A stretch of 64,000 nt of DNA from Artemia franciscana (GCF_032884065.1 NC_088868.1:9982335-10046334); one strand, 5' to 3'. Counted from the stretch's first letter, positions 50,621 through 62,944 are shown. A program made the numbers and translations. Notes: generated by a model from the letters alone, not told the origin.

Positions 50621-51439
50621 TTACGAAATGGGGAGCAAAGCTTTACAAACTCGCAATCCAAAACCCACGATCCGTCAAAATCGACAATCTGGCTTTCCAA
50701 CAAGACTGCCGAATACACAACCTAGACTATAAACGAACGATCCTAATCATGCATATATGTAAGAGTTTCTATCGGGGTTGGGAGGGGGGAATAAAAAAAA
50801 TATTGAATAATTTGATTAATAAGGCTCCAAATATTCGAAAAAAATTTAGGATTTTTGTGGAAGGCACCCAAGCTCCTTTCCCTTACTAATATCCCTAATC
50901 CATATTATCTGCAAAACAAGATTTTCAAAATCTAAATTTGTCATTGGGGTGACATACCAAATTAGATTATTAATATTCCATTCAGTTTGTCAACGGAAAA
51001 AGCCTTTAAGCTGATTCCTGAAAGTACTTGCTCAAAAATATAAAATTTTCATTGTGAACATAATGTAATATATTAAAATTACAGATCAAATGCTCAAATT
51101 GTAGGGATATTTTTTATTACCAGGGATGAGGGAAAGAAGGTGGTAAAAGTGAGTCACTTTTTCTGTTCCCGGACGGGGCCATTTTGGCTCTAAAGGTGTA
51201 GCTCCAGCTTGTATTAATTCTGGTACAAGAGAAAGGGGGAGCCAATTACTAATTTGGTTCTCATGAAAATTATTAAGGTAAAATGTGACATGATAGTACC
51301 TCCATGTATACGAAGCAACAATGGGATGATTATTTGCTAAAACCGTGATTCTAGAAAAGTTTAAATCGAAATACACATGAAAGAAATTTGGGAAAGATCT
51401 TCATTGATGTACTCCTACCTCCTTCAAAAACCAAAATGT

Positions 51440-51645
51440 AAAGTCATTACAGTTCAAGCTTCTATCTATAAAAATTGGAAATTTTGCATTCTTCACCAAA
51501 AGAAAGATCACAGATGCGTGTTTATTAATTTTTTGTCCCAGGGGTAATCATATCAAACTAATGTGCCTGGAAGATTGGAACATGAGTCACTCGATCAGAA
51601 ATCAAAACTTCTAGTGCCCTTTTTCAGTGACTAAAAAGATTTAGC
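51440..51645 (+). mobile_element. Family A fragment (middle part)
   Basis: 'gttcaagcttctatctataa', 'gaaagatcacagatgcgtgt', 'ccaggggtaatcatatc' and 'cttctagtgccctttttcag' match the middle of the family A consensus. Confidence 0.8.
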
Positions 51646-52267
51646 CACGGGAAAGTGGCTTTTTTGCCACTTTCTCGTACCATACTATAATTTTACGCCA
51701 TAGAGGGCCAGAATTGCCATTAGTTGTACAGTTTTCACATAGCTGATGGATTTATGAGCATCAAAAACTCTATAATGAGCTTCCCAGTAAGTACTGGCAC
51801 AAATTCCAAAGGCCGATTTAGAAGAAAACCGACTATGAATCCTCTTTTTAGTAAGGTCATATGGTATAAATTCCCCTCTTTAATATCATTAAAAGGATTT
51901 TTTTATTATTATTTAATTACGAGTAGGAATAAGGAAGCAGCCATTGTTTTTGCTGTTGAACAGATGTCCCAATTTTGAGTTTAGTCAAAATTGTTGATCA
52001 TACCTGTTGCTATACCAACGGAAAGAACGAGGCTAACGGAAAGGTTTTTCTCACACGCGATGGCTTAGCAGGCAACAATGAATGGCAAACTTTTATTTTA
52101 GAAAGAAACAAAATTTTAAATATAAAGTAGACGAATATTTTAAAAGAATGCTTCTGAAGCACAGTCTAATTTCAGATAATTAGTAATTTAAAAATAGGTT
52201 TATTTCTAATTGTAACTATTTTTTGGAGTCTAAAGCTTAATAAAGCTTTTAAAAATTCTTTTAAAAA
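51646..52267. other. Intergenic DNA
   Basis: An 84-codon plus frame (51724-51978) is mixed in composition but not recognised. Confidence 0.35.
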
Positions 52268-52350
52268 GCACCCTAATGTAGAGGTTTCAAGCTCCTATCT
52301 TCAAAAATGTGAATTTTGTATTTTTTGCCGAAGAAAGATCACGGATGCGT
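52268..52350 (+). mobile_element. Family A short fragment
   Basis: 'tagaggtttcaagctcctat' and 'cgaagaaagatcacggatgc' match the middle of the family A element. Confidence 0.75.
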
Positions 52351-52530
52351 CTTTTCTTCTTTCTTGTTTCCACCTTTTTATGGCCCTTTCTTCGAATTGT
52401 CAAGCTTGCTGTTTGATTATTTTTTGCTTTTGACACACTTATTGACTGATGGATACAGTCGCCTAGTAAAAATGGAACGGATTAGAGGGTTGAGGGATAG
52501 CAATTCATAAAAATGTGGAGAGGGGGGGGT

Positions 52531-52900
52531 CAAGGATGAGGTTGCAATAGTGAGTTTGAGTTTAATGAGTGAGGTTGGGGCAAGGGGGGGGGGTGTGAGT
52601 GAAGTAATGAGAGGGGGGTCAAGGATGAGGTTGCAATAGTGAGTTTGAATAGTGAGGTTGCAAGGGGGGTGTGAGTCAAGTGAGGAGGGGGGGGGGGGTC
52701 AAGGATGAGGTTGCAATAGTGAGTTTGAATAGTGAGGTTGCAAGGGGGGTGTGGGTCAAGTGAGGAGAGGGGGGGTCAAGGATGAGGTTGCAATAGTGAG
52801 TTTGAATAGTGAGGTTGCAAGGGGGGTGTGAGTCAAGTGAGGAGAGGGGGGGTCAAGGATGAGGTTGCAATAGTGAGTTTGAATAGTGAGGTTGCAAGAT
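52531..52900. repeat. G-rich minisatellite, five units of 77-89 bp
   Basis: 'caaggatgaggttgcaatag' starts units at 52531, 52620, 52700, 52777 and 52854 (spacing 89, 80, 77, 77). Each full unit has runs of 6-12 G on the plus strand and is almost free of C, giving strong strand asymmetry and potential for G-quadruplexes. Later units are nearly identical, which suggests recent homogenisation. Confidence 0.95.
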
Positions 52901-52904
52901 CAGT

Positions 52905-53312
52905 GCTCATTCTTTTAAAAAAGCTGAACTAAAAGGGCTCTTCGTCAAGTTGATAGCGTCGGGACCATATCCTTTTTTAGTTTATTTCCTCACTTTTATT
53001 TTAACACTTGTACTTTTCTTCTACTTCTACTAGGTTACAAGCTCATTCTTTCAAAAAAGCGGAACTAAAAGGGCTCTTCGTCAAGTTGATAGCGTCGGGA
53101 CCATATCCTTTTTTAGTTTATTTCCTCACTTTTATTTTAACACTTGTACTTTTCTTCTACTTCTACTAGGTTACAAGCTCATTCTTTCAAAAAAGCTGAA
53201 CTAAAAGGGCTCTTCGTCAAGTTGATAGCGTCAGGACCATATCCTTTTTAGTTTATTTCCTCACATTTATTTTAACACTTCTACTTTTCATCTACTTCTA
53301 CTATTCTTTTCT
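52905..53312. repeat. Three-unit tandem repeat, 136-bp period
   Basis: 'gctcattctt' starts units at 52905, 53041 and 53177. The units are nearly identical: 'gaactaaaagggctcttcgt', 'caagttgatagcgtc' and 'ttatttcctcac' in each. The third unit ends in a CTTCTAC-type pyrimidine expansion (about 53280-53335). It directly abuts the preceding, unrelated minisatellite. Confidence 0.95.
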
Positions 53313-53335
53313 TCTACTTTTTCTTCTTCTACTTT

Positions 53336-54722
53336 TACGAATACCTAAATAATAGTTAATATCATTTAATCAAAGTCAAATGAAAGATTTTCTTCACTAG
53401 ACAGTTATTTACAAAACGACTTTTTTTTATTTCACTTACATAAACGGGTTCCAATGGTGCATTTTTAATTTTAATCTACCACTATCTTTGAATGGTTTCG
53501 AACGATTTTTAAAATGCCATAAAATGGCGTTTTACGCAAAAATTTGGTTTTAAGATAAACGCAAATAATAGCTGCAATAATAAATTAGTATTAAACGATT
53601 GAATTTTTTACCGTATACAGTTTTTCTTTCAAAGAACGTTTTGTCAATTGTTAACTTCTTTGGAACATGGTTGAATCTTTACTAAATTACAGCTATTGCT
53701 GCCACTATGAGGTTTTCTACTTTCCTCTGACTGTACTTGATTAACAATTCCAATTTCGCGTGACTAATTGTTGCCTATGTAGTTTACACTGTAACTGATA
53801 TCCATTGATGCCAGGAATAGTAACTGCAATTATTTAGTCGAAATTCAAGTATTTGGAAAGAAGATGATGTGACCATAATTTGGACCGATGATTGCCAACT
53901 ACGTTTACTAGAACAGGCAGACATTTGACGGGAAGGTAAATCATATTCAGGATTCGTTATTATAACTCTAAGTTTGTTTATTGAGTTTTCTTAGCACGTT
54001 TTATCACTTGAAAATTATTATAGCATTAAATCGCATTTATGGTTAAAAGCATGTTGAAGGTAATACCAAAGACTATGGGTAACTTACAATTGTGGAAACT
54101 GTTGTTAGTGTCGACAAAGAAAAAATTTCAACACACTCTAGCGTTTGGTTAAATGTTTGTTTTTTTCAGTGGAAAAAAGAATAATTAATATTATTTATGT
54201 AGCGGGTAAAATTATTATAGTAATAAGTAACTGATCTCAATTCCTGACAGAAAAACAATTAAGAAGCTTGAAAAAATGCCAAGAGTCGCCAAACGCTAGA
54301 TGGCATTAACGACATTTTGTCAATACTGGCTCCAATTTCAACTCTTATAAGTTACCTATGCTCTTTGGATGACACTTTTTGGGTTTTTTAAAGGACTCAA
54401 AATATACTTTTTTAGCTATATAAGTGAGATTCTACTCAAAATTTATTTGACAACCTTAAACCAGATGTATTAGTCAACGTTGCCACTGTCACAGGTTTTT
54501 GTAAAACATTATAGGTTTACAGATTTTAACTAGTGCACTAATTTACAGATTTTTACTAATACACGGTGAAATCTCACAGGTTTTCAAAGTAAACAACCGA
54601 TTTTATTGAGTCCCATAAACCTGCAGGGTTTGATTTCAGCAAACTTGAGACTTAACTGTGAGGGATTTCGTAGCAACGAAGGATCAACATATGCAAATTC
54701 TACCTCTTTATAGATTCTAAAT
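53336..54722. other. Intergenic DNA
   Basis: No gene is seen. The stretch 54475-54610 ('cgttgccactgtcacaggtt', repeated 'acaggttttt/acagattttt') may be an old dispersed repeat. Confidence 0.45.
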
Positions 54723-54723
54723 T

Positions 54724-55200
54724 TGGACACTTGGTTCACTTGAACACTTTTAACAGGTCAGTTGAACACTTTTAACAGGTCAGTTGAACACTTTTGGACA
54801 CTTGGTTCAGTTGAACACTTTTAACAGGTCAGTTGAACACTTTTGGATACTTGGTTCAGTGGAACACTTTTAACAGGTCAGTTGAACACTTTTAACAGGT
54901 CAGTTGAACACTTTTGGACACTTGGTTCAGTTGAACACTTTTAACAGGTCAGTTGAACACTTTTGGACACTTGGTTCAGTTGAACACTTTTAACAGGTCA
55001 GTTGAACACTTTTGGACACTTGGTTCAGTTGAACACTTTTAACAGGTCAGTTGAACACTTTTGGACACTTGGTTCAGTTGAACACTTTTAACAGGTCAGT
55101 TGAACACTTTTAACAGGTCAGTTGAACACTTTTGGACACTTGGTTCAGTTGAACACTTTTAACAGGTCTGTTGAACACTTTTAACATTTGGTTCACGCAG
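54724..55200. repeat. Composite minisatellite of 22- and 27-bp subunits
   Basis: Two related subunits alternate: 'ttgaacacttttaacaggtc' plus AG (22 bp), and 'ttgaacacttttggacactt' plus GGTTCAG (27 bp). Most of the array is a 49-bp 22+27 dimer, with two 22-bp subunits in a row in places (for example near 54760, 54880 and 55090). Almost no substitutions separate the units. Confidence 0.95.
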
Positions 55201-55639
55201 AAACACTTGGTTCAGCTGGTTACTCACTTCTTTTGATTGTTTTTGCTACTTAAGAAAAAGGTTGGGCTGATTAAAAAAAAAAATCTTATGTTTGATTATG
55301 ATAAATTTAATATGTGTTTTAAAAGAACTCTAATTTATTACGGTATAGATTTATGTTTACGAAACAAATTTATAAACAGACATGATTAAACATTTTTAGA
55401 AAATGACTACCCTGCTTCTATTCAAGCGAGAAGACGTAAATGTTGCTTGTGAAAAAAAAATAATTGATTGTCAGCAGGAGGACCTCAGGTCAAACAATTT
55501 AGGTTTCAATTTTGATGTATTCGGCCATCTTCTGTACTCTGGAAAAGTGTGTTAAATCTGAAAGCGGTGCTGGTGAAATATTTGATGATTCTCCAAAGTT
55601 TGTGTAGAATATCTCTTATTTTAGAACTCAATATCTCCA
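55201..55639. other. Intergenic DNA
   Basis: Nothing recognised. Confidence 0.5.
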
Positions 55640-56160
55640 TTTTTAAATACCTCGCTAGATCGAAGTATTGAAGAGGGGATAGCTCCCCTCATATATATAA
55701 CAACTTCTGTTAGTTTTAAGTTTAAATGTTGCTCCTTACTTTCAGTTGAAAACTTTTTTTTAATTTAATATCCGATTTTTTAAATAATTCCAAAAAATCC
55801 AGCTCCCCTTCCATGAAAAATTCCCTTTCCTCACTGCTTTGCAATATTTTTGGTTGCTTAAAAAGGGCTCTAGAACTTTTGATTTTTCATCAATTGAGCC
55901 CTCTACCGATCTTCTAGGATACGTGGTTCGATACGATCACTTCAGTTTTTAAAATTCGGCAAATATTCTCAGCGTTGTAAGGTTGTAACTTTTGATGGGC
56001 AACATTAAAGATTATGAATATTAAATATATTGAACTAGCATTAAAATTCGATTCTTTTGATGTTTTCCTTGTTATCCAGACTCTGTTTTTTAGAGTTTTA
56101 GTTACTATTGAACCGCATCACTCATTAAATGCAGTTCGTTACCACGAACTCTCTGATGGT
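55640..56160 (-). mobile_element. Family A copy, reverse orientation, internally deleted
   Basis: Its right end carries the hairpin region (GCAGTTCGTTACCACGAACT at 56131-56150), preceded by 'actattgaaccgcatcactc', the complement of the 'gcgacccggctcaatagt' block. The left end has 'attgaagaggggatagctcc' and 'gctccttactttcagttg'. The middle is shortened. Confidence 0.87.
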
Positions 56161-56479
56161 CCAACCTTGATGTGGGCTGATTATGCAGAATACGATTGTT
56201 TAAAGTGTTTTAAGTTTTGACTTTTCTTTTAATTAAGCTATCATACGTTGATTTGGCCTATATTCCCTTTTAGCTCTATTAATAATCATCTCCCATAGAT
56301 ATTTTTTTTTAATTTTGCGAAAACTTTGTAAAAGCCAAACACTACTATCAATCATTATCACCTGATAGAATAGTATGCTATGGTGTGAAGGGCAAACTGA
56401 GACTGCTCTACGACTGCTGATTCAAAAGTTTTATGACATTTTAAAGTCTATTTTCTAAATTTTGCTGTGTTCTGTCGAT
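56161..56479. other. Spacer between family A pieces
   Basis: No gene or clear repeat is recognised in this short AT-rich spacer. Confidence 0.4.
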
Positions 56480-56720
56480 ATAAGTTTTTTCACAGGAACA
56501 AGGTATTCTCTCCCTCCATGATATAGTTCCCTCCTCTTATGGTAAAATCAATCGTAGAAGGTTCTTCCCATGTAAAATACCTCTAGAGAATGAAAAAATT
56601 CATCTCTTAGAAAATTCCCCCAGGAAAAGTGCCTCACAGACCCCCCCTCGATAAATTCCACCCTGAAAATTCCACCCGACAATTTCAACCTGGCACTTTC
56701 CTGAATACTCCACTTTTTAT
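56480..56720 (-). mobile_element. Family A-related G-rich segment, reverse orientation
   Basis: On the minus strand it reads 'caggttgaaattgtcgggtg', 'gaattttcagggtggaattt', then a G6 run and 'gaattttctaagagatgaat'. This is the style of the GGGG/aattttc blocks at 42770-42900 and 34310-34400. Confidence 0.55.
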
Positions 56721-57447
56721 GTTTTTTGTATCGCATCTTTTCTACTATTTAGTAAAGGCTCTATAGCTTGTTGGAATTTAAAGGTATTTTTATATTCTGT
56801 TTTTTCAATCTTCTTTTAATTTTTGGGGTAAAATTGGAACAAATGGTAAAGTTATGCGATTGTTCTTCTGATTTACTTCATTTACTTCTATTGCTTTGGG
56901 TTCATGTAATTTTTCTTATTTTTCTATAGGTTTAAAGGTCATCTTTTCAGGATATCCATTCCCAGCTAAAATATTTTTAATGAAGATGACTTCAATATTT
57001 ATGTATTTTGTTGATATTTATTTCAACACCTTATATAATAAAGAAATAATTACTCCACTTTTAACCTGAATAGGAAGAATTGACATAAAAGATAAGTAAC
57101 GGCTATTGTTCGTTGGTTTGCGATTAATTGAAAACGCTGATTCACTATTATCTTAATGAATCCACATATCTAAAAATGGTAACTTATTTGATATTCCTTC
57201 TCTATTGTAAAAACTCATCCCCCCCCCCCTAGACGATTAAAATATTCCAAACAACCTTTAGTTTCTCATTCTCTATAATTCAAAACAAACAAAATATCAT
57301 CAATATATTTCCCTAGAATTTAGGTTTAAAAAATTTCTTTCTATGGTTTTTGTTTCTAGATAATTTAAGCAAATATTTACTAAAAGTGGACTGAAAACTT
57401 CCCCCATTGGTAGTCAGGAACTGGTGGCGAAGCCGCCGGTTTTCCGG

Positions 57448-57449
<2 letters not shown>
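56721..57449. other. AT-rich intergenic DNA
   Basis: Nothing recognised apart from a C run near 57221. Confidence 0.5.

Positions 57450-57531
<82 letters not shown>
57450..57531. repeat. (AT)n microsatellite
   Basis: About 80 bp of pure AT alternation. Confidence 0.96.
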
Positions 57532-57533
<2 letters not shown>

Positions 57534-57790
57534 ATTTGAGTAAAGCACCAAAATTTGAGTTCAGTGATTTCAGTTCATTTTAATTTTTAACTCCACTTTT
57601 TTGCTGCCATCGAGAGGAATTCCTCCCTTTCCCCAAATATGTTTCTGGTTGCATCAATATATCTAACAGCTTATCACCACAAATAGTATGTCACCACATA
57701 CAGTAAACATGGCTTTATTTTGACTTATTGCACCCCTTCAGCATTACTGTCAGAGGCACGCGTCTCGCTTAATTTAAACTGAATATGCAC

Positions 57791-58400
57791 CGGGGCTTTC
57801 CTGAAAAACCCTTATGCATACAAAACAACAGTTTGAAAGAATGGCAAACAAGTGCCTCTAGGATATTGATTGAAATCTGTGCAAAAACGCCCAAAGGGGT
57901 GAACAGGATATGTAGTCTCTATTCTTCCTAGAGTAAGTAAATTTGTAAAAATTAAAAAAATAATAATTAAATATAAATACTATTAAAGATAAGCCTTTCT
58001 CCCGAGGAAGTGCTGCAGGCCTGCACCCTAGCAGAGCCCAACTCAAGGTGCCCAGTTCTTCGGTAATCATGTTAACTAAATTCTTATTTTACTAAAGGGC
58101 TTCTGTTAATCCTGTTCCCAATTTAGTCCCATTCCTGTTCTCTGTTCTGTATTATTTATCCGGGGCTTACCTGAAAAACGCTTATGCATACAAAACAGCA
58201 GTTTGAAAGAATGGCAAGCAAGTGCCTCTAGGATATTGATTGAAATCTGTGCAAAGACACCCAAAGGGGAGAACAGGATGTGCAGTCTCTATTCTTCCTA
58301 GAGTACCGAAACATGTAAAATTGTAAAAATCAGAAAAAAAAATAAATATAAATATTTTTAAAGATAACCCTTACTCCAGGGGAAGTGTTGCATGCATGTA
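57791..58400. repeat. Tandem segmental duplication, period 370 bp
   Basis: 'cggggctt(t/a)cctgaaaaac' starts copies at 57791 and 58161. Matching blocks continue through 'gtttgaaagaatggca', 'gtgcctctaggatattgatt', 'gtctctattcttcctagagt' and 'aggaagtgctgcaggc' / 'gggaagtgttgcatgc'. The copies share about 235 bp with modest divergence. They are non-coding; frames are broken in both. Confidence 0.92.
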
Positions 58401-58510
58401 TCATTACAGATTCTTCTGGATACCTGGCTTACTGACCGTATTTCAAACAGTAGGCTGTGCGAAAAATGTGGTTCAATCCCATTTTCTAGGGCTGTAATAA
58501 AAAAAAAAAA

Positions 58511-58765
58511 AGTTAAGATGGCTAGTGGATGTTCTTCGGATGAAGGATGACAGATTACGGAATACTGTCCTTTTCGGCAAACCGTCTCAGGCTAAACGGA
58601 AAGCAGGTCGTCCTCGATGAAGTCATGCAGAACGATGTAATGGAAATGGAAGCGTCCTGGGAGGGTGTAAAGAGGTGGGATGGAGGAGAAGCCTGCGTGG
58701 TTTTGTTTGCTTCAGGTGGCTTGTTGCTGCGGTGAGTTGTTAGTAGCAGTAGTATTAGTATACTA
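58511..58765 (+). mobile_element. RTE-like LINE 3'-end fragment
   Basis: In translation it resembles the C-terminus of the LINE at 34835-35146: 'RMKDDRL' and 'GRPR' blocks ('cggatgaaggatgacagatt', 'gcaggtcgtcctcgatg') and the end 'gaagcctgcgtggttttg'. It closes with a TAG-rich tail ('ttgttagtagcagtagtatt'). Frames are broken. Confidence 0.85.
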
Positions 58766-58814
58766 GAATTACTTTTTATATACTACTAATTGCATAAACT
58801 TATAAAATGAATAA

Positions 58815-58960
58815 TCCACACAATAAACATAAGAAAACGACTTTTCTCTAATGAAAGTAAAGAGCGACATTAAAATTTGAAACAAACAGAAGTCACCCCA
58901 TATATGAAAAGGGAGGGATTCCTTCTCCTTAACCCCTCTCTTTGAACTAAAGCTTTATAG
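58815..58960 (+). mobile_element. Family A distal fragment
   Basis: 'aatgaaagtaaagagcgaca', 'aaacagaagtcaccccatat' and 'cccctctctttgaactaaag' match the left hairpin arm at 61241-61334. Confidence 0.8.
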
Positions 58961-59394
58961 TTCTTTTGAAGTATTTTCTTTATTCTGAATTTTCAGTCAG
59001 TGGCAGTATGGACCTCTTCGGGGAAAAATAACAGCTTGGTGCCACAAAACGGCAGGAAACGCAACTTTCCCATTGTAGAATCTTTTTACCACTTAAAGGG
59101 GCAATAAAACTACTAATTGCCTTTCAAACCTGCCTTTTCCTATTTTTCTAGGATCATTGTTTCGACAAGATCAATCCAGAAAAAAAAATACGTATCAATC
59201 CAGATCAATCCAGAAAAAATACGTATACGTATATTTCCTGACCTTTTTTCAGGTGAAAATAAAATTACAAAATTTGACATTATTGTCAAAATTATTATCA
59301 AAACTCTTCATTAGGGTTACCTGATATGTTGAATATGATTTTCTGCTTATCATCAAAATCAAAATTTTTGGAAGTCTCTCCTTTTTTGGAAATC

Positions 59395-59583
59395 AAAACA
59401 AATTTTCACAGGATCATAGCTTTTGATAAGTAACTTTAAACTTATAAATTTTATATATTAGGAAAAAGAATAAATAGCTAATTTCTTAATGATTAATTTA
59501 TACCAAAACTCCCTTTTTTAGAATTCCAGTTGTGTCCAACTCTCTCTTTACTTACAGTTCGCTACCACGAAATGTTTGATTAA
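59395..59583 (-). mobile_element. Decayed family A left end, reverse orientation
   Basis: 'tagcttttgataagtaactt', 'aatttataccaaaactccct' and 'acagttcgctaccacgaaat' then 'gtttgat' match the reverse complement of the family A left end. It lies about 240 bp from the next copy, which has the opposite orientation. Confidence 0.75.
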
Positions 59584-59814
59584 TAAGAATGTTTTGAACA
59601 ACAACAGGTCTATGACCAGTGGAATGAAGGATGAGAAAAACTACACAAATATTTCGTCTGTCCACAGCAAGGGATCCTCAACATTCAAAAAGAAACAATG
59701 TAAAGGATGAAGATGAAAAAAGGGAAGAATAAAAAAAAATAAAAGATACAAAGCCAAACTGGCTAGCCATGTCAAAACAAAGAAACAAATTTGGAGATGA
59801 CAAAAGGTCTCTAT

Positions 59815-61505
59815 GATCAAACAGTTCGTGGTAACGAACTGTAAGTAAGGAGCGACCCGGCTCAATAGTAACCAAAACTCTAAAAAATGGAATTTTGATA
59901 CCAATAGCTACATTAAAAGAATCGCATTTTAATACTGATTTTAAACATGTAAGTTTCATCAAGTTTAGTCTTACCCATCAAAAGTTACGAGCCTGAGAAA
60001 ATTTGCCTTATTTTAGAAAATAGGGGGAAACACCCCCTAAAAATCATAGAATCTTAACGAAAATCACACCATCAGATTCAGCGTATCAAAGAACTCTATT
60101 GTAGAAGTTTCAAGCTCCTATCTACAAAAATGCGGAATTTTGTATTTTTTGCCAGATCACGGATGCGTGTTTGTTTGTTTGTTTTTTTTTGTTTTTTTTT
60201 TCCAGGGGTGATCGTATCGAACCATTGGTCCTAGAATCTTGCGAGAGGGCTCGTTCTAACGGAAATTAAAAGTTCTATTGCCCTTTTTAAGTGACCGAAA
60301 AATTGGAGGGCACTTAGGCCCCCTCCCACGCTAATTATTTTCCCAAAGTCAACGGATCAAAATTCTGAGATAGACATTTTATTCATCGTAGTCGAAAAAC
60401 CTTATAATTATGTCTTTGGGGACGACTTAATCCCCCACAGTCCCCGTGGGAGGGGCTACAAGTTACAAACTTTGACCAGTGCTTACATATAGTGATGGTT
60501 ATTGGGAAGTGTACAGACGTTTTCAGGGGGATTGTTTGGTTAGGGGGGGGGTTGAAAAGAAGGGGATATGTTGGGGGAACTTTACATCGAGGAATTTGTC
60601 ATGGGGGAAGAAAATTTCCATGAAGGGAGCGCAGGATTTTCTAGCATTATTAAAAAAAAAAAAAAACAATGAAAAAATAAACATGAAAAGTTTTTCAACT
60701 GGAAGTAAGAAGCAGCATTAAAACTTAAAACGAACAGAAATTATTACGCATATAAGAGGCTCACCTCCTCCTAATACCTCGCTCTTTACGCTAAAGTGAT
60801 TTCAACTATTTATTCTACGGCTTTTGTGATTCAGGGGTCACTCTTAATGAATTGGGAAAAAATTTACTCTTTAGTGTAAAGAGCGAGGTACTGACGAGGG
60901 GGTGAACCCCTCATATATGTAATAAAAACACGAGATTACAAAAGTTCGTTATATAAGCTAATTTAAAAGTTACGTTTATCTTTTACTAATACAAACATTC
61001 GTAAAAAATTAAAAGTTCTAGTTGCCTTTTAAGTAGCCAAAAAATCGCAGGGCAACTAGACTTCCTCCACCGTTCCCTTTTTTCTCAAAATCATTTGATC
61101 AAAACTATGAGAAAGCCATTTAGCAAAAAAAAAAAATGCAAATTTCGTGTTAATTATTCTTCTGCGGAGAGCCAAAAAAAAAAACATGCATTGATTCAAA
61201 AACGTTCAGAAATTAAATAAGAACAACAAGTTTTTTTTTAGCTGAAAGTAAGGAGGGACATTAAAACTTAAAACGAACAGAAATTACTTTGTATATGAAA
61301 AAGGCTGCTTCTCATCAACGCCCCGCTCTTTACGAAATTTTGTTTTACTGTTTAAAAAGTAGAGTTGAGAGAAAGAGTCATACTTTAGCGTAAAGAGCGG
61401 GGCATTGATGAGGAAGCAGCCCCTTTCAGATACGAAGTAATTTCTGTTCGTTTTAAGTTTTAATATCGCTCCTTACTTTCAGCTAAAAAAAACCTTTTTT
61501 TTTTT
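59815..61505 (+). mobile_element. Family A interspersed repeat, longest copy
   Basis: Left end: hairpin ACAGTTCGT (59821-59829), GGTA, ACGAACTGT (59834-59842), preceded by ATCAA. Then come 'aggagcgacccggctcaata', 'catcaaaagttacgagcctg', 'atcgtatcgaaccattggtc', 'gtccccgtgggaggggctac', a G9 run (about 60542), 'aagtaagaagcagcattaaa' and two inverted 'ctctttacgctaaag'/'tagtgtaaagagcgag' boxes. The right end is a large hairpin (61241-61484). No protein of any length is encoded. It is probably non-autonomous; class unresolved. Confidence 0.9.
61241..61484. repeat. Hairpin of about 95-bp arms inside family A
   Basis: Left arm 61241-61334 ('gctgaaagtaaggagggaca' ... 'ccccgctctttacg') and right arm 61389-61484 ('cgtaaagagcggggcattga' ... 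'gctccttactttcagc') are near-perfect inverted copies with a loop of about 54 bp. A transcript would fold into a long stem. Confidence 0.93.
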
Positions 61506-62944
61506 ATTTAATCAGTATAAGAAAACGAAAAGAACATAAAACAAATGAATATTTTGTCCGTATGTATCTTAAGCGCGAAAAAACAACAAAAAAAGGCCAA
61601 AAACAACTAAAATCTAAAATATTCTTGTTATATACGGGTGAAATATTCGTTTGATTTTTGTTCTCTTCGTCTCCTTTTACCGTACATACCACCCGTTTGT
61701 CATTTCCAGGTTCATTTCTTTGTTTTAATAAAAGAATAAAAAGAAAGAATGAGCCAACATATACAATTGTAATTTTAACCTAGAAATAGACTTTACGCTA
61801 TAGTTGAATGAGGAACTCAAATAACAACACAAAAGCGACTAATATAATAACAAACATTAATATAATAGCATGAATTCAGACAGAAGTGGTTGTGTATTGC
61901 CTGTATAGTTGAAAAATGGTGTTGTTGTGTTGATGTCTTGTTGAATACATGTGAAATATTCATGTCACTATTCATCTTTTTTTCTACTAGCCATGGATCC
62001 ACTTTTTTTCAGGTTTTCTTCTTTGGTAGGTCAGTTTTGCCTTATTTTTTTTTTCATAAATTTTGTATTTATCTCATGAATCATGGGTGGTTTGATACTT
62101 AATCTGGTAACTTTATTTTTCCTTTTTATATGCCAAAGTATTTCCCCATGTGTCACCTAAGCAGTGGTATTGCCAGAAAGTAAAGAAAAAAAATAGAGTA
62201 AACAAATTATATTATTAAGGATTCGAGATTCATGAATCCCAGAAGTTTCACGCTATTTATTAATGCTTATATTCTCATCACTCCTGTTGGATTTCGCTCA
62301 AAAATTCCCCTCGTCAATCAATATTGAGGAAAGTATAACCTTCAGCATCTAATTTCACTTTAAACAGCCCTAAAAAAAACACCCTGTTTTCCCATTTTTT
62401 TTATATTGACCTTTTCTGTTCATCAAATTGTTTGTTTGCAAATGATGAAAGATTGAAATGGACAATTCCCTCGTGTTTCCCCTTCTCACGGCACGTGCTA
62501 GAATTATTCTCCGATATCTCTATTTTTCTAATGTCTCTTCTCCAAGAAAAATTCATAAGAGATAGTTAAAATATCCTAATATAGAAGATTCATATCCAAC
62601 AATGTACATTTACATCTATTTCTGATTGTTACAAAAGTAAACCAAATAATAAATATTTTTGGTACCAGGATTTTTTTGGGGAAAAACAGTCGTAAATTTG
62701 ATTTGTTTTATTTCGCATTTAAATCAGTTTATTTTGCCTATTTTCTGTTTTGTTCCACATCTTTTTTGCTGTTTTAGTTCCCGGGTTTTTATTTGAATTG
62801 TTTTAAGTGGAATACTCATATTTGTTCTTCCTTTTTTACTGGCCAATGAACCTTTATTTACTTATTCTAGTTTTTTTTTCTTTTTTCTTTTATCCTACGC
62901 ACTTAAAAAAAAAAAAAAATGCGGTGTATACTTTTTTTTATGAG
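61506..62944. other. AT-rich intergenic DNA
   Basis: Only short, Phe-rich frames occur. No gene is recognised. Confidence 0.5.

Noticed and set aside
59641-59962. 87- and 94-codon minus frames
   Set aside because: They overlap the left end of a family A copy and have no consistent frame among copies.
61380-61400. Minus-strand reading MPRSLR, resembling a SNAG start for scrt
   Set aside because: It lies in the hairpin of a family A repeat and meets a stop after six codons.
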